Source: JAVBOP01 sp031550405
Lineage (GTDB): Bacteria > Bacteroidota > Ignavibacteria > Kapaibacteriales > UBA2268
Direction: 5' to 3'
Assembly (NCBI GenBank): GCA_031550405.1
Contig: JAVBOP010000012.1
Location: 1-5,543 of the forward strand
Length of the DNA stretch: 5,543 nt
Of this stretch, positions 1-4,983 are shown one piece after another. Position 1 is the first letter of the stretch; the number at the start of each line of letters is the position of its first letter. The position numbers and the translations under genes were made by a program. The notes beneath the pieces are model-generated. The model saw only the letters and a list, made by a program, of their open reading frames with translations. It was not told where the DNA came from and did not search any database.

Positions 1-379
1 TTGGCGGTTCGGTGATTTCAAATGTGGCAGCGTCTGTTTCGATGTAGTCAATACCACGTATCTGCCTTAAACCACTGATATATAGCTCCAATGTGCCGGG
101 CAAATATTCTCTTGAAGTTTTATAAATTTCGTCCTCAAAAATTGGAATTTCTTCAACGTATGTAAGATTGCCAAAAATATATGTTGTGGTTGGTGAGCCT
201 GCCGAGCTGCATTTGCAGTTAGTTACCTTATTTATAATACCGTTAGCGCCGTAGCTTTCTGCCGTGCTTGTGTAAATATCGCCGTTCGTATCGTATGCGA
301 TTTGCCCTTTTTTGAGCGTTTGTGTTGTGGGTATGTGGTCGGCAAATTTTACAGGGTTTTTGCCTTTCAGCTTAACCAT
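1..379 (-). CDS. Tail-fibre-like phage protein, 3' part beyond window
   Basis: I translated this by hand from the minus strand. It begins at an ATG two bases after the stop of the upstream tail-fibre-like gene and stays open to the left edge (126 codons seen, no stop). Residues 16-37 (IPTTQTLKKGQIAYDTNGDI and following) match the phage fibre pattern in which a Gly-(Glu/Gln)-(Leu/Ile)-Ala stretch is followed by Asp/Gly and a Leu/Ile-Tyr strand. Residues 94-112 (PGTLELYISGLRQIRGIDY) match the common tail-protein pattern of a Pro-Gly-x-Leu strand, an N/S-G-L-R turn and G-x-D-Y. A CKC pair lies at residues 55-57. There is no Shine-Dalgarno sequence, and the 2-nt gap suggests translational coupling with the gene before it. 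The likely role is a tail-tip fibre or adaptor subunit; the family assignment rests on short motifs only. Confidence 0.72.
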   Translation of the reverse strand, partial: MVKLKGKNPVKFADHIPTTQTLKKGQIAYDTNGDIYTSTAESYGANGIINKVTNCKCSSAGSPTTTYIFGNLTYVEEIPIFEDEIYKTSREYLPGTLELYISGLRQIRGIDYIETDAATFEITEPP

Positions 380-381
380 AT

Positions 382-1050
382 TTAAATATTGATAGTTACG
401 AGTTCGATTTCGATATTGTCAGGGTCTAAATCTATCTGATTATTAATAACTTTTAATCCATTATTCGCAACAACGGCACTCGAATTTATGGTTGTTTTGA
501 CATTATCGGCATCGCCGTAAACGCTTACAGGTTGGGCAGTTGCAGCCGCGAGCGTGCATTTGGCATTAATCTTTTCCATGAGCGCATCGCTTATCATGCC
601 TTCAACAATGCCCTTGCTTTTTATCCCGAACTCATTGTTATTTATCAGCTCCAGCCCGCCGTTACTGCTTGCAATATAAGGACTTATGAGGTCGACGATG
701 TCGCATTCAACCGTAGAGCCGTCGCTCATGGTAAGCGTTAAAATATGAGTGGTGCTGTCATAGCTCGCCGAAGCCAGAAAGCTGTCTCTCGGAACATTTA
801 TGATTCTGTCGGGCGTGCCGTCGGTGTAACTTATTGTCCAATCGCCACTTAGAGGATTATAGCTAACATCACGAACCGCTTCGACGGTAGTTTTTATCAA
901 GTCGGTAATCGTGCCGCCGATATTGCCGTAAAGCCTGTCCCTGCCTGCGATTTGACCGTATGCAAGCTCGCCGGTTGCGAGGTTGGCGGCAGTTGGAATA
1001 TTGCCCGATTGAATGACCTTTATCGGGCTGTTTAAAATAAATTTTTGCAT
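382..1050 (-). CDS. Tail-fibre-like phage structural protein (222 aa)
   Basis: Residues 18-48 contain IPTAANLATGELAYGQIAGR followed by DRLYGNIGG, a pattern that recurs near the N-terminus of phage tail fibres and appendages (GELA, then D-x-LY, then a Gly turn). The middle (about residues 60-125) is rich in short beta-strand and turn patterns such as DWTISYTDGTPD and LTLTMSDGSTVE. The C-terminal half has shorter Asn/Asp-rich repeats typical of fibrous beta structures (GLELINNNEFGIKS, GLKVINNQIDLDPD). There is no signal peptide or membrane segment, as expected for a virion protein. The ATG is preceded by an A-rich leader and a GAAA-loop hairpin rather than a Shine-Dalgarno sequence. It lies between the 63-aa gene (75 nt upstream) and a second fibre-like gene (2 nt downstream). 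A collar or baseplate appendage is an alternative role. Confidence 0.75.
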   Translation of the reverse strand: MQKFILNSPIKVIQSGNIPTAANLATGELAYGQIAGRDRLYGNIGGTITDLIKTTVEAVRDVSYNPLSGDWTISYTDGTPDRIINVPRDSFLASASYDSTTHILTLTMSDGSTVECDIVDLISPYIASSNGGLELINNNEFGIKSKGIVEGMISDALMEKINAKCTLAAATAQPVSVYGDADNVKTTINSSAVVANNGLKVINNQIDLDPDNIEIELVTINI

Positions 1051-1063
1051 ATTTTTAGTTGCA

Positions 1064-1082
1064 CTTGCCCTTTCGGGTCAAG
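1064..1082 (-). promoter_or_regulatory. GAAA-tetraloop hairpin in leader of the tail gene
   Basis: In the minus-strand RNA this reads CUUGACCCGAAAGGGCAAG. It forms CUUG/CAAG and CCC/GGG stems closed by a GAAA (GNRA) loop, with one bulged A. It ends 13 nt before the tail-gene ATG. It is not followed by a U-tract, so it is not a standard terminator. It could stabilise or process the mRNA between the 63-aa gene and the tail gene. The pairing is seen in the sequence; the role is inferred. Confidence 0.45.
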
Positions 1083-1125
1083 CATATTAGATTTGTGAAT
1101 AAATGTTGATTAAATATAATAATTA

Positions 1126-1317
1126 TTATATATATATGGTATTTAAGGATATTTCTATTTCTTCTTCCGCTTCAGCTTCTATTTTCACTTCCACATCTTT
1201 TTTGCCTAACGGGTCATAAACAACAGGCTCATTATCCCCATTATATATCAATAGCTTAGCATGTTTTTTATCTTTTTTATTGACGTTGCCAAGAAAAAAT
1301 GTACTGCATGTTCCCAT
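1126..1317 (-). CDS. Small protein of unknown function (63 aa)
   Basis: This is an ATG-started 63-aa reading frame in the same direction as its neighbours, between the endolysin and the tail-fibre-like gene. The N-terminus is MGTCSTFFLGNV, then a Lys-rich stretch (NKKDKKHAK), a predicted strand region (LLIYNGDNEPVVYDPLG) and an acidic tail with about seven Glu (KIEAEAEEEIE). There is no signal peptide or membrane segment; the single Cys at position 4 is too close to the start for a normal lipobox. I do not recognise a family. Position and direction suggest a small phage protein, perhaps a tail accessory factor, but nothing in the sequence fixes a function. Its leader has no Shine-Dalgarno sequence. 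An AT-only 18-bp palindrome (1114-1131) spans its stop codon. Confidence 0.6.
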   Translation of the reverse strand: MGTCSTFFLGNVNKKDKKHAKLLIYNGDNEPVVYDPLGKKDVEVKIEAEAEEEIEISLNTIYI

Positions 1318-1348
1318 AGTAAATTAAGTTAATAGTTAGAAAATAGTA

Positions 1349-1378
1349 TTGAGAAGTTTTAGAGGTATTTCTTACAAT
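1349..1378 (+). promoter_or_regulatory. Possible sigma70-like promoter facing right
   Basis: TTGAGA (1349-1354) and TACAAT (1373-1378) are separated by 18 bases on the plus strand. This resembles a -35/-10 pair and lies about 100 bases before a plus-oriented terminator at 1459-1488. In Bacteroidota the housekeeping promoter usually has a different consensus (TTTG and TAnnTTTG), and AT-rich DNA gives such matches by chance, so this is weak. Confidence 0.18.
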
Positions 1379-1458
1379 ATTTTAATAGCTGCATCGTTCA
1401 TTGCTGTATGAATTTGTTAAGACCGATTAGTTGGTTTTTAAAAATTTCGTTTCTATCG

Positions 1459-1488
1459 AAAGGATTGTAGCAACCAATCCTTTTTTTT
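1459..1488 (+). terminator. Intrinsic terminator, plus-oriented
   Basis: AAAGGATTG (1459-1467) pairs with CAATCCTTT (1475-1483) across a 7-nt loop, and a run of eight T (1481-1488) follows on the plus strand. The T-run touches the stop codon of the endolysin gene. Read on the minus strand the same stem is followed by only three T, so termination would be stronger rightward. No plus-strand protein gene lies upstream. It may work in both directions as the end of the lysis genes, or end an antisense RNA. Confidence 0.6.
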
Positions 1489-2119
1489 ATGGTATATCCG
1501 AATGGATGCCTACTAACCCCATTACATATAACAGCTTATCAAGTGGATTAAGCAGGTTTCGTTTTTTAATGAAAATTCCTTGCTTTCCCTTGCCATTGCC
1601 TGTATTGCCTTCTATCACATGTACCCAGCCGAACGAACCAATGACAACAATTCTGCCGATATGACCATAGCCTGCACCACGTTTATACCACACAAACATA
1701 TCACCGATTTGGGGTATGTATGGCGTCATTCGACCATGTTTTTTGGCATATTTGAATGTACCCTGTGCCAAGCCCTGCTTAGGTATAGGGATTTCAGAGA
1801 CGCTCAAATTGAGCATCTCTACAGCTTCGGCAAAGCTGTAATATATCATTGCATTGCAATAAGGTGCGTATTTGGGAAGTCCACATGATTTTTGGATTTT
1901 TTCGATAACCTCGCCATCGTTGCGGTTCGTTTTTTCAGTCGTGCCGACTAAATTTTTCATTATCAATAGCGAGCGTTCGGCAAGTTTTTTGTTACATGAA
2001 ATTACGTAACGTGTTGGTATTATTTGAGCTTGCGCCAAATTCGACAACGCCAACATTATTAATATAATTGTTAAATGCAGGCTGTGCCTGTTCAAGCTGC
2101 TCGTCTCCTTTTTTTCCAT
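1487..2119 (-). CDS. Secreted CHAP-domain endolysin (210 aa)
   Basis: This is a peptidoglycan hydrolase of the CHAP (NlpC/P60-like Cys amidase/peptidase) type. Residues 1-31 are a Sec signal peptide: charged MEKKETSSLNRH, hydrophobic LTIILIMLALS, and an AQA site with cleavage before Gln32. The helix at about 46-78 contains the lead-in GTTEKTNRNDG, often seen before such domains in phage lysins. The catalytic set appears to be Cys88 (PYCNA), His153 (YGHIGR) and Glu170/Asn172 (IEGNTG), with GDMFVWY at 139-145. No separate wall-binding domain is visible. The chosen start is the first ATG; an upstream TTG at 2140 would add seven residues. Any start that keeps the signal peptide overlaps the upstream membrane-protein gene; the ATG at 1960 would avoid overlap but lose the signal peptide and part of the lead-in helix. 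The family is clear; bond specificity cannot be read. Confidence 0.88.
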   Translation of the reverse strand: MEKKETSSLNRHSLHLTIILIMLALSNLAQAQIIPTRYVISCNKKLAERSLLIMKNLVGTTEKTNRNDGEVIEKIQKSCGLPKYAPYCNAMIYYSFAEAVEMLNLSVSEIPIPKQGLAQGTFKYAKKHGRMTPYIPQIGDMFVWYKRGAGYGHIGRIVVIGSFGWVHVIEGNTGNGKGKQGIFIKKRNLLNPLDKLLYVMGLVGIHSDIP

Positions 2120-2429
2120 AATACACAAAAATTGATGCAAAAACTAAAATTGCCGATGCCATAAGTATAGCTGCGTGAACACGTTGAATACCAAGCCGTT
2201 CCGCCTGATTAAGCTTGTTGTCTTCGCCATGAGAGTTATGCCTTGTAAGCTGCCAAACATTGTATAGCCAGATGCCCATCGCCGATGTAAACAGCCAAGC
2301 AAATACCATAAGTATATGGAAATAAAAGGTTTGCAATTCACTGAAACCGATTTTAGCCACGTGATATGTCATAATGCCCAGCACAACCAAAATGATAATT
2401 GATGCAATCTTTGATAAAATTTTCTTCAT
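1992..2429 (-). CDS. Three-TM membrane protein, holin candidate (145 aa)
   Basis: Three hydrophobic segments are visible: about residues 8-25 (IASIIILVVLGIMTYHVA), 35-58 and 84-104 (VHAAILMASAILVFASIFVYY). Lysines at the N-terminus and the Arg/Lys-containing loop at 61-83 favour a cytoplasmic N-terminus and loop, and an outside C-terminal tail. Size, TM count and position directly before an endolysin fit a phage holin or pinholin, though I recognise no named holin family. Because the endolysin has its own signal peptide, the protein would need only to depolarise or permeabilise the membrane, not pass the enzyme. The ATG follows an A-rich leader without Shine-Dalgarno, 21 nt after the preceding gene. 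Residues from about 104 to the end are encoded in DNA that also encodes the endolysin signal peptide in another frame. A non-holin accessory membrane protein remains possible. Confidence 0.65.
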   Translation of the reverse strand: MKKILSKIASIIILVVLGIMTYHVAKIGFSELQTFYFHILMVFAWLFTSAMGIWLYNVWQLTRHNSHGEDNKLNQAERLGIQRVHAAILMASAILVFASIFVYYGKKGDEQLEQAQPAFNNYINNVGVVEFGASSNNTNTLRNFM

Positions 2430-2450
2430 AGTTTTATTAATATTTGTTAA

Positions 2451-2765
2451 TTATTTCTTTTTCTCTTCCAACAAAGTAATTCTCGTTTCGTGTTTATTAA
2501 CAGTTGTTAATATTGCCTTGTCCGCAAGTTTCAGCTCATCAATATCGTCATCATGTTTCGATATTTTTTCGTTGGAAACCCGCAAATCGCAACGAATGCC
2601 CGCAAGTATGTCATTCGTTTTTTGCTGCTGTTCTACAATCTCATTCTGCCTGTTGTCATGCTTGTTCAAGTATCTTTTGAATAAAAAACTTAAGACTTGC
2701 CAAAGCACAATGCAAACAACAAAAAGCAATGGCATATAAAAAATATTTTTAGTTATTTCGTTCAT
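2451..2765 (-). CDS. One-TM coiled-coil protein, BhlA-like holin candidate (104 aa)
   Basis: The chosen start is the ATG at 2765 because it lies one base after the stop of the preceding gene (TAA-t-ATG). A longer frame from 2843 would add 26 basic residues overlapping that gene. One TM segment spans about residues 11-29 (MPLLFVVCIVLWQVLSFLF), followed by a basic stretch (KRYLNKHDNR) and then a predicted coiled coil to the end (EIVEQQQKTNDIL, ISKHDDDIDELKLADKAI, HETRITLLEEKKK). The positive charges after the TM suggest a cytoplasmic C-terminus. This layout is that of BhlA/UviB-type holins or bacteriocin-release proteins, which are usually shorter (about 70 aa). An i-spanin also has an N-terminal TM and coiled coil, but the charge pattern argues against it. 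No sequence family is firmly recognised. Confidence 0.65.
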   Translation of the reverse strand: MNEITKNIFYMPLLFVVCIVLWQVLSFLFKRYLNKHDNRQNEIVEQQQKTNDILAGIRCDLRVSNEKISKHDDDIDELKLADKAILTTVNKHETRITLLEEKKK

Positions 2766-2766
2766 A

Positions 2767-3081
2767 TTATAAGCTATTTTTGAGTGGTAGATTTTTGTTT
2801 GCCCATTTCTTGGCTGCAATGATTGTCGCCGTTTTTTTAGCAACGCTTAATGTGTTAAAATCGTATTGATTTATCAGCCTGCAGAACATCGGATTTATGG
2901 GATATGGAACATCAATCAAGATTGGCGCAACCGTTCGTTTTTTAATATAGTTGCCGATATTATTCTTTATAATTACAACCCATTTTTTGTACTGCGTTTC
3001 TGTGATTTTTTCGTAATCGACCGCATCAAGAAGGTCTAACATATATTGCGGTGTATCGATTGCTAATTTTGCTGTAACCAT
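2767..3081 (-). CDS. Unknown protein of the phage lysis/tail module (104 aa)
   Basis: This is an ATG-started frame overlapping the end of the upstream coiled-coil gene by 19 nt and ending one base before the next ATG, so it is probably translationally coupled on both sides. The sequence is basic and probably mostly helical at its ends (YMLDLLDAVDYEKITETQY; VAKKTATIIAAKKWANKN), with a central Pro-rich stretch (APILIDVPYPINPMF) that looks like strand or loop. No signal peptide, membrane segment or metal motif is visible, and I do not recognise a family. Its place between a coiled-coil protein and a holin candidate suggests a small virion-assembly or accessory protein, but this is position only. 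Confidence 0.62.
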   Translation of the reverse strand: MVTAKLAIDTPQYMLDLLDAVDYEKITETQYKKWVVIIKNNIGNYIKKRTVAPILIDVPYPINPMFCRLINQYDFNTLSVAKKTATIIAAKKWANKNLPLKNSL

Positions 3082-3664
3082 GCCTCTATTTCCTTGTCTT
3101 CGTTAATTATAACTTGATTATTTACAGCAGGTTGCTGCGTTTGTATTGGCTGCTCGACAAAAGGTCGAGCAGAATTGGGTGCAGCGCCTCCGCTGCCGCT
3201 GCCGCTGCTAAATTTTTGAAAAAATTCCGCCCCAATTTCCACAATTTTCGGTATCGCTTTGCCTATTCCTTCCGCCAAACCCTGTGCTATCAGCGTACTT
3301 GTGCCGTCTCCGAGCATATCGTCAATCTTGCTTATCGCTTTGTCTGCTAAATTCGGTTGAGGTTCTTCATGCTCGATTATTGGCGGTGGGGTTGCCTGAA
3401 TTTCGAGTAACTTTTCATTCATTTTCGTAACTTCATCATATCGCAACTGCAAGCCTTCTTTTTCTGCTTTGAGATTGTTAAGTTGTATATTTAATTCGGT
3501 GATAGCGGTATTTTGTTCATCAATCCGTTTAAGCCATTCGTCTTGTTTTATGGCAAAAAATTCATCTTTCTTTGCGATTTGGTCGTTGAATTGGCTAATT
3601 ATTGCACCATAAGATTTTGCGTATTCCTTACTTTCAAAAAATAAAAATAATATGTAACTTTCAT
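3063..3664 (-). CDS. Coiled-coil phage protein with disrupted or recoded start
   Basis: The frame ending at 3063 is open back to a TAG at 3702-3704 but has no ATG, GTG or TTG before TTG 3452; the first in-frame ATG is at 3422. Coding character extends well upstream: from about 3635 it reads ESKEYAKSYGAIISQFNDQ, then a long Lys/Glu-rich coiled coil (DEWLKRIDEQNTAITEL, LNNLKAEKEGLQLRYDEV), a Pro-rich hinge (TPPPIIEHEEPQP), a Gly/Ala region (TLIAQGLAEGIGKAIPKI), a Ser/Gly linker (SSGSGSGG) and a Gln-rich acidic tail. The listed end is an ATG at 3664 in a different frame; a -1 shift at TTTTTTG (3641-3635) would join it to give about 200 aa. Other explanations are a one-base indel in the homopolymer, an ATT/ATA start, or a 5' truncation. 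No family is recognised; the layout recalls scaffold or tail accessory proteins. Confidence 0.55.
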
Positions 3665-3797
3665 AAATTATTGAACGTATTATAATATAATAATAAGTAG
3701 ACTATTCCCATCAGAAAAAATACTTATGACAATTTTCAACAATATGTTAGACTGACAGGAGATGGCTTGGAGAACCAAACAATAGAAGAACAATAAA

Positions 3798-3840
3798 GGC
3801 AGGACAATGAACACACAAAATATCCTTTCATTGTTCTGCC
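3798..3840. repeat. 14-bp inverted repeat with 15-nt loop
   Basis: GGCAGGACAATGAA (3798-3811) faces TTCATTGTTCTGCC (3827-3840). Thirteen of 14 positions pair as Watson-Crick, and the other is a G-T/G-U pair. On the minus strand the stem is followed by TTTATTGTTCTT, a moderately T-rich tract, so leftward termination is possible. On the plus strand no T-run follows. It could also be a protein-binding palindrome or the remnant of a mobile-element end; no partner copy was noticed in the window. Confidence 0.6.
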
Positions 3841-4130
3841 GCACGCAACTTCTCATTACAATCAGTGACGATATAATTTATTAGAATAAATTCATAGTTC
3901 TAATATTGTTAAATTAATTTTGGAGGTGAAATTTAAGAAACTAACATAAAAATATATTTAAAATATTGAAATTTTTCGAGCTGCTGAACTTTCTTTATTG
4001 TGGAAAATGTGTTTTTATGAATCATGACGAAAGCAAAAAAGTCGCAGCAATTTTTTTTAAACTTAAATAGTATTATAAGGATTGAAAAACATTCAATCAC
4101 AAACATAATATTTATTAATCATTAATTTAC

Positions 4131-4135
4131 GGAGG
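4131..4135 (+). promoter_or_regulatory. Strong Shine-Dalgarno site of the secreted-protein gene
   Basis: GGAGG sits four bases before the ATG at 4140 and fixes that start. It is the only clear Shine-Dalgarno sequence properly placed before a gene here; the minus-strand genes have A/T-rich leaders instead. Confidence 0.75.
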
Positions 4136-4139
4136 TTTT

Positions 4140-4958
4140 ATGTTTAAAACATTCAAAAAAAGCTTCTTAGGCGTCGCCATAGCGATAGTAGGATTATTTT
4201 TAATAGCTTCAGAACCAGCTTTAAGCGTAGCTGGTATAGGTTCATCGGCCATATCCATTAATTGTAGACCTTGTAATCATTGGTTCAAGACATGTAAATG
4301 TGTAGAGACCCCATCAGGAACAGTTTATGGTCATGCTGATGGTCCTGTAACAATATCATTGGTAGATTTGCACTTTGATGCAACTGCTTTAGTACGGAAT
4401 AATGTATATGTAGGTAACAGGAACGATACCGGTGATGGTGGTGATGACAGTACCGATAATGGCGGTAATGGCACAGCATATATTAATGTTCCTATTGGTC
4501 GTGATTCTGCTACGAGCAAAATGCTTTTATTTATCGAAGCCGATAGCGTTTTAGTTTATCCTGTAAGCGAGTTAGAATGGGATTTAATAAAAACAAAAAC
4601 GTATAGCGAATTAGTAGGAACAATAGGATATTTGACTGATTCCAGTAACTATATCTCTAATATAGCATTGGTTTATCCAAATCCAACGGCAGGCACGGCT
4701 TTTATCAAATTCAATTCTGACTGGGCTAGTACCGTTCGGAGTGGTCAAATTATTATTAGGTTGTTTAATAGCAATGATGCTCTTATTAATACTTTTGTTG
4801 CTAATAATTTTAACAATATAATCCCGATTGACGGAGAATATATTAATATGCCGGGTGCTTATTACTTAAATTGCAATCTAAATGTTGAACTTAACGATGG
4901 CACACTGTTTTCTAGAGTATTTACAATTCCATTTATAAAAATCGCAGGCAATGACTAA
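4140..4958 (+). CDS. Secreted protein with T9SS-like C-terminal sorting domain (272 aa)
   Basis: An N-terminal signal peptide is clear: MFKTFKK, then a hydrophobic core (about 9-23, FLGVAIAIVGLFLIA), with cleavage probably near Ala27-Ala31. A cysteine cluster follows at 42-54 (CRPC, six residues, CKC). Residues 95-111 form an Asp/Gly/Asn-rich linker (NDTGDGGDDSTDNGGNG) that could bind calcium. From about residue 177 the sequence LVYPNPTAGTAFIKF, then IIIRLFNSNDALINTF, then MPGAYYL and FSRVFTI, follows the type A T9SS sorting domain (PNP-T-x-G, a V-x-L-F/Y-D-x-x-G-like strand, L-x-x-G-x-Y). The protein is therefore probably exported by Sec and then carried across the outer membrane or anchored to the surface. 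No catalytic domain is recognised in the middle. It has a strong ribosome binding site and its own terminator, and runs opposite to the phage-like genes, so it may be a moron or host gene. Confidence 0.82.
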   Translation: MFKTFKKSFLGVAIAIVGLFLIASEPALSVAGIGSSAISINCRPCNHWFKTCKCVETPSGTVYGHADGPVTISLVDLHFDATALVRNNVYVGNRNDTGDGGDDSTDNGGNGTAYINVPIGRDSATSKMLLFIEADSVLVYPVSELEWDLIKTKTYSELVGTIGYLTDSSNYISNIALVYPNPTAGTAFIKFNSDWASTVRSGQIIIRLFNSNDALINTFVANNFNNIIPIDGEYINMPGAYYLNCNLNVELNDGTLFSRVFTIPFIKIAGND

Positions 4959-4983
4959 AAGTGTTTACTCTTGTAAAAATATT

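Larger units (their letters stand above)
3665..4139. other. AT-rich intergenic region with inverted repeats, no clear gene
   Basis: About 475 bases between the diverging minus-strand module and the plus-strand gene. It is markedly AT-rich. It holds a 14-bp inverted repeat (3798-3840), an 8-bp perfect hairpin TATTAGAA/TTCTAATA (3879-3886 with 3898-3905, 11-nt loop), an isolated GGAGGT (3922-3927) with no start codon behind it, and the ribosome binding site of the next gene at its right end. Both leftward and rightward promoters should lie here, but no clear consensus could be picked. Only short, low-complexity frames occur. Confidence 0.6.

Noticed and set aside
532..741. Plus-strand 69-codon frame
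   Set aside because: It is the complement of the tail-fibre-like gene, which has recognisable motifs in its own frame; no separate evidence for coding.
1114..1131. 18-bp perfect palindrome ATATAATAATTATTATAT
   Set aside because: It is made only of A and T in a very AT-rich stretch at a stop codon; this can arise by chance and has no clear role.
1431..1888. Plus-strand frames at 1431-1664 and 1580-1888
   Set aside because: They overlap the CHAP endolysin antisense, and their translations look like shadows; the terminator at 1459-1488 would also cut the first one.
2144..2341. Minus-strand 65-codon frame inside the three-TM gene
   Set aside because: It is on the same strand but an alternative frame of a clear membrane protein, with no motif or start context.
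2374..2739. Plus-strand 121-codon Ser/Phe-rich frame
   Set aside because: It is antisense to the coiled-coil holin candidate; the Ser/Cys/Phe-rich content is what the reverse of Lys/Glu/Asp codons gives.
3807..3884. Plus-strand 25-codon frame (MNTQNILSLFCRTQLL...) preceded by GGCAGGA
   Set aside because: It starts inside the 14-bp inverted repeat, whose arms determine its first residues, is very short, and has no supporting family or partner.
3933..4106. Minus-strand frame of 57 codons (MFVIECFSIL...) in the intergenic region
   Set aside because: It is rich in Phe/Lys/Ile from A/T homopolymers, has no recognisable domain and no convincing leader, and lies in low-complexity AT-rich DNA; it is probably chance.
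4285..4519. Minus-strand His/Tyr-rich frames opposite the Asp/Gly linker
   Set aside because: The His-rich runs are the complement of GAT/GGT codons in the secreted protein's linker.
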